Source of the DNA: Desulforhopalus singaporensis | Lineage (GTDB): Bacteria > Desulfobacterota > Desulfobulbia > Desulfobulbales > Desulfocapsaceae | Direction: 5' to 3' | NCBI RefSeq assembly: GCF_900104445.1 | Contig: NZ_FNJI01000007.1 | Span: 62,001-126,000, forward strand | DNA length: 64,000 nucleotides | Part shown: piece after piece, positions 1 to 7,128 of the stretch | How positions within the stretch are numbered: the first letter of the stretch is position 1 | Layout: each line of letters begins with the position of its first letter | Notes under the pieces: model-generated | What the model was told of the DNA's origin: nothing | Database searches by the model: none | The model's input: only the letters and a program-made list of their open reading frames with translations | Translations under genes and position numbers: made by a program

Positions 1-843
1 ACCGCTCCACATCGTCTGTTTAAAAGCTCGCATCGCCGCGATATCGGCTATGAGGTTGATACCGGCAACGTTCATCTGCAGGGCGCTGAGTTCCCTTGGC
101 AGCTCGGCCTTTACGGCAAGACCTTCTGCGAGCAGACACATGGCAAGCGCCATCCCGTCGGTACCGTCGAGATTGTTGAGGTGCTTGTGTGAATCGGTCT
201 GTACGAAAATATTGTTATCGGCGCAAACCTCAAGGGCTTTGAAACCGTTTGCCACCTTGGTCCTGTAGTCGTGAATGCCCCTCCCGCCAAAATGAACGTG
301 TATCACCGGGCCGATGTCCGTCCCGTCAAAACCGGCGATAAAGGAGTTGATGATGGTCAGGTGAGGGGTATCGCCTGTGGCGTTAACCCGCATCGGGTGC
401 TTTTCTCCGGCTCCCAGTTGCACAAGATCCCTCTCCCCTGCCGGGGTGATACCTCCTTTTCCCCGCGACTGCTCGATCAACTCGCGCCCATCAAGAGGAT
501 CTATATGACGGGTCGCCTCCGCATGGACGAAATGGAAGACGGTGATCCCCAGCTGATCGGCCATTTTGTACATCTCAAGGGACTCTTTATAGGTCTCCTC
601 CGCGCTGTTTCTTCCCAGGATGGGGTTGAGGACCGGAATCCCGGTCTCTTCTGCTTTTTTGGCCAGCTCATAGATGCGATACCCGTCGCGGACAACGCCG
701 TTCACCTCTCGTGGAAACGGTTTCGGCAGCCCCGTCACCTTGCCGTCGGGCCCGACCTTCGGCATCTGGACGTTGAAAGTTTCTTCGTACGCCTCTACCT
801 GTTTTTTATCTTCAACCAGAATTCGTATTGTCTTTTCCTGCAT
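1..843 (-). CDS. mgm: Adenosylcobalamin-dependent mutase, 2-methyleneglutarate mutase-like (3' end outside window)
   Basis: The reading frame is open from the ATG at 843 to the window edge (281 codons), so only the N-terminal part is visible. The ATG at 843 is preferred over an in-frame ATG at 855 because GGAG lies 6-7 bases before it. Residues near the edge, including [11 protein letters not shown] and [16 protein letters not shown], line up with the B12-mutase TIM barrel of glutamate mutase subunit E, where a similar NMIQDIAALR segment occurs; the resemblance is remote. It follows the hmd-like gene by 38 bases in the same operon. In Eubacterium barkeri nicotinate fermentation the enzyme after Hgd and Hmd is the B12 enzyme 2-methyleneglutarate mutase, which isomerises 2-methyleneglutarate to 3-methylitaconate. 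The specific name is inferred from that context. The cobalamin-binding DxHxxG domain would lie beyond the window. Another carbon-skeleton or amino mutase is possible. Confidence 0.55.
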   Translation of the reverse strand, partial: MQEKTIRILVEDKKQVEAYEETFNVQMPKVGPDGKVTGLPKPFPREVNGVVRDGYRIYELAKKAEETGIPVLNPILGRNSAEETYKESLEMYKMADQLGITVFHFVHAEATRHIDPLDGRELIEQSRGKGGITPAGERDLVQLGAGEKHPMRVNATGDTPHLTIINSFIAGFDGTDIGPVIHVHFGGRGIHDYRTKVANGFKALEVCADNNIFVQTDSHKHLNNLDGTDGMALAMCLLAEGLAVKAELPRELSALQMNVAGINLIADIAAMRAFKQTMWSG

Positions 844-881
844 TTGTTTCTCCATTATGTCGACCGGAATCACCGAAAACC

Positions 882-2297
882 CTATTGCACAATTTCGATA
901 TCCAGAGATTTGGCCAACTCAAGACACCGTTTTAGATCAGGCTCAACCTGAACCACAGCCAGACGGCCGCCACCCCGGTTTCTCGCGTCGACAACACTGC
1001 TCTGTTCCGAAGCCACCACGGTAACCCGCTGCATCTGATATTCTTTTACCTGATTGATTTCTATTTCAATACCGTCGCGTCTGATGCGATCCATAACCTC
1101 TTTGTACATCAAACCGTCCGCGGTGGAGGCCCCGTAAACGGCCCCCATGACAATACCCGGGACGTTTATCCCCCTCCTGGCAAAAAGCTCCGGATAAAGG
1201 TCTATAACAACCTTGGTTATTTTGCCTTTTGCCAGAAAATGTGCCAGCCGCCCGGTATTGGTCGGCGACCCGACCGCCTGGCTGGAACCGCCGACTACCG
1301 CGGTACCAAACGGTTTCACGATCGGGTTGGCGCGTCTGGCCATATCCCGCATGGTTTCAATTGCGGTTTCATGCACCCTGGCCTTTCGCTGCGACTCTTC
1401 ACTTTTAACGGCATCATCCACATACGCTTCGACCGCGTCGTTAGTCCTGAAATACGGCTCCATATGCCTCACCACCTCAGGAACGATATGTTTCGCCGAC
1501 AGCGGGTGAACCGCTGCCGCCATGGCAATCATCACATCCACAGGAACGTTGACCGGTATTCCGGTATGCATGGCCAGGTGACTTGCAAGTTTCCCGTTCA
1601 TTATCGCGCCGCCGATGTGGGTTGCACAGAGCCCAGGAACCATGACCCGGGGAGTACAGGGATTGCCTATGGTCGGCGAGACAGCAAGCACCACCGCCCG
1701 CCCGACAGCTTCCGGCGTCCCGCCGAATAGCTCGACAAAAGCTCCGGCGGTTGCCGCTGACCCCGCACCAAAACCTTCCATATTGCAGCCGGTGGAGGTC
1801 TTTCCTACGCGGAACATGGTGCCGATCTTCAGCAGTACCGCCGCAGATCTTACACAATCCTGGTGGGAAAAATCTTCCATAACCGCCCGCATGAACCCGG
1901 CATAGGGGCAGGAATCACCTGTGCCGGCGCACGGTTGCAACCCTACGCTGTGATTGCCTACCTGAGCTGCGAGGGTGTAGATTATCATCTTGTTGATCAG
2001 GTCGTCCTCGACAATTTTCGACGAATCGGGCCGGATCATCTCGCTTGCTACGGAGCCGAACAGAAAACTTGTGCCGGACTCAAGCCCTGTTGCGAGCGCC
2101 TTGAAGTTGTGGCCAAAGCTATTTATCAACTGGTGGTCAACCTGCTCCCTGTCAAGCCCGGTCTGGACCATTGCCTCACAGATAATTACATCGCTTACCC
2201 GGCATTTCGTCTCAACGGCTATGTCGATGCAATCCCCCAGGGTCAGGGCGCCGAATTCAAGCCCTCTTTGTTCCACATTTTGCTCTATCTTTTTCAA
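882..2297 (-). CDS. hmd: [4Fe-4S] dehydratase of the serine dehydratase alpha family, 2-(hydroxymethyl)glutarate dehydratase-like
   Basis: This 471-residue protein resembles the alpha (catalytic) part of bacterial iron-sulfur L-serine dehydratases. It has PCAGTGDSC at about 122-130, [16 protein letters not shown] at about 170-185, and [13 protein letters not shown] at about 212-224. Cysteines 130, 171 and 224 are the likely cluster ligands by position. There is no separate beta-subunit gene. The start is a TTG with AAAGGTGG just upstream, 13 bases after the hgd-like stop. Serine dehydratase is unlikely to be the role: the gene sits directly between a close homologue of 2-(hydroxymethyl)glutarate dehydrogenase and a B12-mutase-like gene. 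In nicotinate fermentation, 2-(hydroxymethyl)glutarate dehydratase belongs to this Fe-S family and makes 2-methyleneglutarate. The family is clear; the substrate is inferred from gene order. Confidence 0.68.
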   Translation of the reverse strand: MKKIEQNVEQRGLEFGALTLGDCIDIAVETKCRVSDVIICEAMVQTGLDREQVDHQLINSFGHNFKALATGLESGTSFLFGSVASEMIRPDSSKIVEDDLINKMIIYTLAAQVGNHSVGLQPCAGTGDSCPYAGFMRAVMEDFSHQDCVRSAAVLLKIGTMFRVGKTSTGCNMEGFGAGSAATAGAFVELFGGTPEAVGRAVVLAVSPTIGNPCTPRVMVPGLCATHIGGAIMNGKLASHLAMHTGIPVNVPVDVMIAMAAAVHPLSAKHIVPEVVRHMEPYFRTNDAVEAYVDDAVKSEESQRKARVHETAIETMRDMARRANPIVKPFGTAVVGGSSQAVGSPTNTGRLAHFLAKGKITKVVIDLYPELFARRGINVPGIVMGAVYGASTADGLMYKEVMDRIRRDGIEIEINQVKEYQMQRVTVVASEQSSVVDARNRGGGRLAVVQVEPDLKRCLELAKSLDIEIVQ

Positions 2298-2310
2298 GCC
2301 GCCACCTTTA

Positions 2311-3204
2311 TTACCTGTTTTCCCGAACTTCGACGTTCATCAACTCTTCCCAGATTTTTATCACCGCCGACATATCCTCCCGGCCGTAGCCACGGGCCCT
2401 TGCCATTTCAAAAAGCTGCATCGCCTGGCTTGTCATCGGCAGGGGCATCTGCTCATTTTTCGCGGCATCGGCGGCCAGTCCAAGGTCCTTGTACTGCAGG
2501 TCAACGGCAAACCCGGGGGTAAAATTTCCCTTCATGATGAATTTTTCCAGTTTGGCGTCCAGCACATAGCTTTTGCCGGAGCCGCTGCCGATGATTTCAT
2601 GCATTACTTCGCCGGATAACCCAAGCTTTCTGCCGAGTACCATCGCCTCTGCAAGCGATGCCATATTGGCGCCGAGCAGCATGTTGTTGACGATCTTGAC
2701 AGCGTCGCCGGCACCTGTGTCGCCGACATGGCGGATGTTTTTGCCGAGGATCTCAAGGATGGACATAACCTTGTTGACCGCTGCCTCCGGTCCGCCGACC
2801 ATGATGGTCAGGGTTCCGGCTTCGGCTCCCGATACTCCGCCGGATACGGGCGCATCCAGGTACTCGACCCCTTTTAGCCCGGCCTGGGCGGCGAGCGCTC
2901 TGGTGGTGGTCGGGTCGACACTGCTCAGGTCGATGATACACTTTTTTTCCTGTACCCCGGCCAACACCCCGTTTTCACCAGCTACAACACTTTTTACTAT
3001 CGCCGAATTGGGCAGGCTGAGAAAAATGATATCCGCCGCCCTGCCGACTTCTTCCGGCGACCGACAGATCTTCGCACCACGGGTTTCCAGTTCATCAAGC
3101 GCACCCTTCTGCACATCGTACACATACAGTTCTCTGCCGGCGCCAGCCAATCTTCCGGCCATCGGTTTCCCCATGGCCCCCAATCCGATAAATCCAAGTT
3201 TCAT
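2311..3204 (-). CDS. hgd: 3-hydroxyisobutyrate dehydrogenase family enzyme, 2-(hydroxymethyl)glutarate dehydrogenase-like
   Basis: This 297-residue protein has every family signature: GLGAMGKP at the NAD(P)-binding N-terminus, DAPVSGG near 117, GAGDAVKIVNN near 163-173 with the catalytic lysine, and KDLGLA near 240. It resembles the 2-(hydroxymethyl)glutarate dehydrogenase of Eubacterium barkeri as I remember it, notably in HVGDTGAGDAVKIVNN, NMASLAEA.VLG and GREDMSAVIK. That enzyme interconverts 2-formylglutarate and 2-(hydroxymethyl)glutarate. The match is stronger than to generic 3-hydroxyisobutyrate or tartronate semialdehyde reductases, but this is from memory, not a computed alignment. 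Its immediate downstream neighbour is the Hmd-like dehydratase, which would act on its product. It lies 108 bases after the TRAP genes, with a hairpin between. No strong Shine-Dalgarno precedes the ATG. Confidence 0.75.
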   Translation of the reverse strand: MKLGFIGLGAMGKPMAGRLAGAGRELYVYDVQKGALDELETRGAKICRSPEEVGRAADIIFLSLPNSAIVKSVVAGENGVLAGVQEKKCIIDLSSVDPTTTRALAAQAGLKGVEYLDAPVSGGVSGAEAGTLTIMVGGPEAAVNKVMSILEILGKNIRHVGDTGAGDAVKIVNNMLLGANMASLAEAMVLGRKLGLSGEVMHEIIGSGSGKSYVLDAKLEKFIMKGNFTPGFAVDLQYKDLGLAADAAKNEQMPLPMTSQAMQLFEMARARGYGREDMSAVIKIWEELMNVEVRENR

Positions 3205-3231
3205 TGACGTACCATTTTAAAAGACAAAGTT

Positions 3232-3261
3232 TTGCGGACAGCGCTGCGGCGCGATCCGCAA
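3232..3261 (-). promoter_or_regulatory. Intercistronic stem-loop between dctM and hgd
   Basis: Seven-base arms TTGCGGA and TCCGCAA flank a GC-rich 16-base loop in the 108-base gap between dctM and the hgd-like gene. There is no following T run, so RNA processing or differential stability is more likely than full termination. Confidence 0.35.
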
Positions 3262-3312
3262 CCTCCCTAGTTTGTCCTGCATTTCAGCCTTCACCCCTAC
3301 ACCTCTTTTCTG

Positions 3313-4620
3313 TCAACCGCCCTTCAGCACACTCGGCAGCCAGAGGGCGAGCTGGGGAAAGAGAAACAGCAACAGGACGTTGATATAAATCGGTATGAGA
3401 AAAGGCAGCGAACCGCGCACTATCGTTCCTATAGAGTGCTTGGGCACTACTCCTTTCAAAACAAAAAGACTCAGACCGAAAGGAGGCGTAATAGTACTCT
3501 GCTCCCCGGCCATAACGTAAATTATACCCCACCAGACCGGATTGATATCGAGGCCGACGATAACCGGCATGACGAAGGGGAAAGTAAGGAAAAGCATGGA
3601 CCACGAATCAAAAAACATCCCCATCAGCAGATACATCACAAAAAAGAGCATCAGGATACCGTACTTGCCGATAGGCAGTCCGATGATAAACTCCTTTATC
3701 AGGGGGATGATTCCGGCTGAGTTGAATACATGGGATATCAGAGTGGCCATCGCCATGATAAACAGAGAAAAAGAGGTGATCTTGACCGTATCCAGCAAGC
3801 TCCTCTTGACGATTTCAAAGGTCAGCCGGCGGTATGCGAGCGTCAGCAATATAGAGAGAAAAGCACCCAGACCCGCCGCTTCGGTCGGGGTCATGATCCC
3901 ACCGAATATTGCTCCCAGCACACCCAGGATGACTCCCATGAACGGCAGTACGTCGATCAGGGCCAGCAACTTTTCCCGCATGGTGAAACTCATCGCGGGA
4001 GGCGCAAGCTCCGGCTTGAGTTTCACCTGGATGATAATGGTCAGGATGAACAAAATTGTGAGGGTCAGACCAGGAATCAGACCGGCAGCCAGCAGATCGA
4101 CTATGGACAACCCCTGCCATGCGCCGTAAAGGATAAGAAGAATACTTGGTGGAATAAGGGGTGCCAGAACCGTCCCTGAAGCAATGGCGCCAAGGGCCAG
4201 TTTAGGTGAATAGTTCTTCTTTTCCATGACGGGAAAAGCGATTTTGCCAAACGTTGCCGTCGCCGCTATGGTCGAACCGCACATCGCGCCAAACACCGCA
4301 TTTCCACATATTACCGAACAGGCGAGCCCGCCCGGAAGATTGGCGACCCATTTTTCAATGGCACTGAACAATTTCTCGTTCACCCCGGTATTGCCTAAGA
4401 TACCGCCCATAAAGATAAATAGCGGCAACGCCGTCAGGGTAAAGGAATTCAGTGAACCAAAAGCTGTCTCGGCCAGCTGGCCGAGTGGTTGATCCACATA
4501 CCAGACAAGACCGATTACGGCTGTAATTCCAACAGACCAGCCTATTTCCAACCCGATAATCAACAGCATGAACAGGAGAGCGATAAGAGCTATCGCGATA
4601 CCTACCTCAGATCCCATCAT
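3313..4620 (-). CDS. dctM: TRAP transporter large permease subunit DctM
   Basis: This is the large membrane subunit of a tripartite ATP-independent periplasmic transporter, which couples solute import to a sodium or proton gradient in the inner membrane. The 435-residue protein is very hydrophobic, with about a dozen membrane segments, and carries typical DctM blocks such as GNAVFGAMCGSTIAA, PPSILLILYG and TPTEAAGLGAF. It ends in the usual FPQLALWLPS. Length is normal for the family, unlike the second DctM at 40.9-42.7 kb. Its ATG overlaps the dctQ stop by four bases, so translation is probably coupled. Downstream catabolic genes suggest a C5-C6 dicarboxylate-like substrate, but nothing in this subunit fixes the ligand. 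Confidence 0.93.
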   Translation of the reverse strand: MMGSEVGIAIALIALLFMLLIIGLEIGWSVGITAVIGLVWYVDQPLGQLAETAFGSLNSFTLTALPLFIFMGGILGNTGVNEKLFSAIEKWVANLPGGLACSVICGNAVFGAMCGSTIAATATFGKIAFPVMEKKNYSPKLALGAIASGTVLAPLIPPSILLILYGAWQGLSIVDLLAAGLIPGLTLTILFILTIIIQVKLKPELAPPAMSFTMREKLLALIDVLPFMGVILGVLGAIFGGIMTPTEAAGLGAFLSILLTLAYRRLTFEIVKRSLLDTVKITSFSLFIMAMATLISHVFNSAGIIPLIKEFIIGLPIGKYGILMLFFVMYLLMGMFFDSWSMLFLTFPFVMPVIVGLDINPVWWGIIYVMAGEQSTITPPFGLSLFVLKGVVPKHSIGTIVRGSLPFLIPIYINVLLLFLFPQLALWLPSVLKGG

Positions 4621-5126
4621 TTCTCATTCCCTCCTGTGTTCATTAATTCGAGCACGGATTTAATAATTTCCGCAACGAGCTGCAGCAGCAGAAGAACAGA
4701 CCCGACAAGCAGTACCGACTGGGGATACACCAGCGGTGTTCTCATCCAGCTGCCGCTCCTGGAACCAAACAGCAGTGAATCCTGCAACAGTTCATAACTG
4801 CCGGCAATAAGCGGCCAGCAGAATACGGTCGCCAGGAGCAGGGTGAACAATTTCAGCCATCGCCTCACCCCCGGGGAAAGCATATTGGTTACTATTTCTA
4901 CGCTGACATGACTGCGCTCCTTCCAGGTATAGGCAAGACCGATAAAAGTAATGCCAACGAGCATGAACCCTCCAAGTTCATCGGCAATAGACAGTGGATC
5001 CTGCATAACATACCGGGTGAGGACTTCGCCCAGCACCATCACCATGAGCAGAAAGACGGTCAATGCCGGCAGATACCCGCTTAATACATTTGTGATAGTT
5101 TCTATTATAGAGACTATTTTCTTCAT
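4617..5126 (-). CDS. dctQ: TRAP transporter small permease subunit DctQ
   Basis: This 169-residue protein has four predicted membrane segments, with the DctQ-type segment GITFIGLAYTWKERSHVSVE that is conserved in the small TRAP subunit. The ATG at 5126 (MKKIVSII) is preferred to a TTG at 5168, which would add 14 residues without a membrane or signal function. It lies between dctP and dctM, overlaps dctM by four bases, and would pair with DctM in the inner membrane. The first membrane segment begins at about residue 15. Confidence 0.9.
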   Translation of the reverse strand: MKKIVSIIETITNVLSGYLPALTVFLLMVMVLGEVLTRYVMQDPLSIADELGGFMLVGITFIGLAYTWKERSHVSVEIVTNMLSPGVRRWLKLFTLLLATVFCWPLIAGSYELLQDSLLFGSRSGSWMRTPLVYPQSVLLVGSVLLLLQLVAEIIKSVLELMNTGGNEK

Positions 5127-5215
5127 ACTTTCTGCCTGGCTTAAAGTTAATCTTTTTGCCGGCGGCAACGCCGTCGCCGCCGGCCTTCCTTGTTACTTTT
5201 CAAACAAACTGCCGA

Positions 5216-6292
5216 TTATTTACCGGTAAAGTCTCTATAGTTCTGTACCGCGTTCTTGACAGCTTTCAGAAGAGCGGGACGTTCCTCTTTCCACGGTCCT
5301 TCAACATTGAGCCATTCTTTCTCAACGGCTGCAGCAGCCTGCGCTATCTGCTCGGCGTCGCCGGCTTCAAGACGTGTTCTCTTCACCCCTGACAGATCTA
5401 CGGTATCAAGACTCATCACATATTCCGCGGTGGTGGAAAGCGATACCATCTGCTGAAGCTCGCGTCCGACGTCCATGACAACCTTTTGCAGGTCCTCAGG
5501 CAGGGCTTCAAACGACTTCGCGTTCATCAAGGTAACCGCGGTCCAGGTTGGAGAGAGGGGGGTGAGAGTGAAGTATTTGGAAACTTTTCCAAGGCCGATG
5601 GAATATCCATAGCCAAGACTTGTCAGGACGCCATCGATGGTTCCTGCCATCATGGCCGGGGCCAGCTCAGATCCGGCAATGGTCACCGGACTTGCACCAA
5701 GTTCCTTGATACCTTGGGTCGGAAGATATCCGCCCACACGAACCTTCATCCCTTTGAGATCTTCCAGGGTTGTTATATTGCGATTGGACCAGATTCCGTT
5801 TGCCGGGTCCCACTGGGTTACGAACCAGAATTTCAAACCAAATTTCTTGAGTGTTTTGTCATAAATTTTCATGACTTCCGGATCCTGGTAAACCGCCAGT
5901 TCCTCGGCAAGTCCTTTCACCGGATCCTCATTTACGATGCCCGGAATCTCCCCCCAGTTCCAGATCGGATAGGTGCCGGAGAGCCAGGGCATTGCGATAT
6001 CACCCATGTCGGCTTTTCCTTTTGCAACTGCAGTAAACATGTCACCGGACGGAAACATCCTGGGTATGATCTCGAGCTGAATTCGACCGCCGCTCCTCTC
6101 ATAGAGCATACGCTCCATCTCCCCTCCCGGGCGATAAATCTGAGATGCACGAAACTTCGGTCCCCAGATATCATTCCAGGAAAACTTCAGTTTATAGACC
6201 TTCTGATCCGCGCTCATCCCATTCATGGGTGCCGCCAGCATAAGCAACAATGCTGCGACAATGCCGAGTATCCTCTTTTTTTTGCTTTGCAT
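5216..6292 (-). CDS. dctP: TRAP transporter periplasmic solute-binding protein DctP
   Basis: This 358-residue protein begins with a signal peptide (KKKR, then a Leu/Ala-rich core, probably cut near residue 28). It has the DctP fold signatures MKVRVGGYLPTQGIKELGA, where the arginine normally binds the ligand carboxylate, and AGTIDGVLTSLGYGYS. This indicates an organic acid ligand. It is the first gene of the minus-strand operon running into dctQ, dctM, hgd, hmd and mgm. A GGAGGA ribosome site precedes the ATG. Two operator-like palindromes lie 77-130 bases upstream of the start. Confidence 0.92.
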   Translation of the reverse strand: MQSKKKRILGIVAALLLMLAAPMNGMSADQKVYKLKFSWNDIWGPKFRASQIYRPGGEMERMLYERSGGRIQLEIIPRMFPSGDMFTAVAKGKADMGDIAMPWLSGTYPIWNWGEIPGIVNEDPVKGLAEELAVYQDPEVMKIYDKTLKKFGLKFWFVTQWDPANGIWSNRNITTLEDLKGMKVRVGGYLPTQGIKELGASPVTIAGSELAPAMMAGTIDGVLTSLGYGYSIGLGKVSKYFTLTPLSPTWTAVTLMNAKSFEALPEDLQKVVMDVGRELQQMVSLSTTAEYVMSLDTVDLSGVKRTRLEAGDAEQIAQAAAAVEKEWLNVEGPWKEERPALLKAVKNAVQNYRDFTGK

Positions 6293-6368
6293 CCGATCTT
6301 CCTCCAGTTTTGATTAAAGGTTGTGTCTTCCGGCTCCTCCAGAAAAACGGCAGGACCACCGATGGTCT

Positions 6369-6422
6369 ATTGTAGACAACAACACTACAGCCCATCGTTA
6401 TCAGGTTTTATTGTATACAATA
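6369..6422 (-). promoter_or_regulatory. Operator pair upstream of dctP (GntR/FCD-like palindromes)
   Basis: A perfect 14-base palindrome, TATTGTATACAATA, occupies 6409-6422. A weaker relative, ATTGTAGACAAC, lies at 6369-6380, nearer dctP. Short palindromes centred on GTATAC or GTAGAC are typical of FadR/GntR-family operators. No GntR gene is adjacent; the only one in the window is at 38.7 kb. The same 12-base core recurs upstream of the peptidase gene at 50.8 kb. Confidence 0.5.
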
Positions 6423-6692
6423 GACATATATTCAGTCAAGAAAAATATACGGCCCTGGCAGGCGGTCAGTTGTAAGGAGTAAAAAAGACAGCTATTTCAG
6501 GTGGTAATACGGGAGTTCCGGTTTGATTTTTCTAAAAGGTTCAACCTCTACCGCTCCAGGTTCTTCAGATCAGGAACAGCAGCAGGAATTGTGGAAAACA
6601 GAATAATCCTGACGCGGCTGTATTACAGGACAAACGCTTCACCAGTCGTTATCTGTGACGGCACCTCGCACCGGGTGATATTGTGGCAATGT

Positions 6693-6926
6693 CTAGCCGC
6701 TTACCCGGTCAAGTTGCCGATAGAGGTCGGCAAGATGATTTTCTATACTGACCAGCAGCAGCCTGGCGCTGAAGTCATCGGGATTTTGTGCAAAATTCTG
6801 TTTGGCTTCCTCTCTGACCTTTTCGGCTTTTTCAATCTGTTCGCTAATCGATTCACTCTGCCCCATAATCGTATCTACCTGTACATTGAACGTATCTTTT
6901 AATACCAATTGCAAAAAAAACAGCAA
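6693..6926 (-). CDS. Small hypothetical protein, probably coiled-coil
   Basis: I do not recognise this ORF. It encodes at most 77 residues from a TTG at 6926; an internal ATG at 6866 would give 57 residues beginning MGQSES. From there on the composition is that of a genuine helical protein, rich in Glu, Lys, Gln and Ala and ending LADLYRQLDRVSG, with heptad-like spacing. The competing plus-strand frame reads like noise. No clear ribosome site precedes either start. It lies about 200 bases downstream of the acyl-CoA synthetase gene on the same strand and could be its last cistron. Confidence 0.4.
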   Translation of the reverse strand: MLFFLQLVLKDTFNVQVDTIMGQSESISEQIEKAEKVREEAKQNFAQNPDDFSARLLLVSIENHLADLYRQLDRVSG

Positions 6927-7128
6927 ACCATAACTGTTCCACCCCTCAGGGGTTCACCCGCCCTGACCATAACATCCGGGCTGCAACCCGGCAACGGAAG
7001 AAATTGACCGGGAACCGCAGACGCTGACCGGCTGGTTGCCAGGTTGTGATGCCCCCCCCTGGTTCCAACTCCAACAGACCGGTCCGCATTGAACCGTAAG
7101 CGACAGCCCCATCCGGCTCGCCACATTT

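Noticed and set aside
271-951. 226-codon plus-strand ORF opposite the mutase-like gene
   Set aside because: It is the complement of a better minus-strand coding frame with clear B12-mutase similarity and has no family features.
882-2297. Annotation as a plain L-serine dehydratase
   Set aside because: The family fits, but no beta domain or subunit is present, and the neighbours (hgd-like, B12-mutase-like) point to a hydroxymethyl-dicarboxylate substrate.
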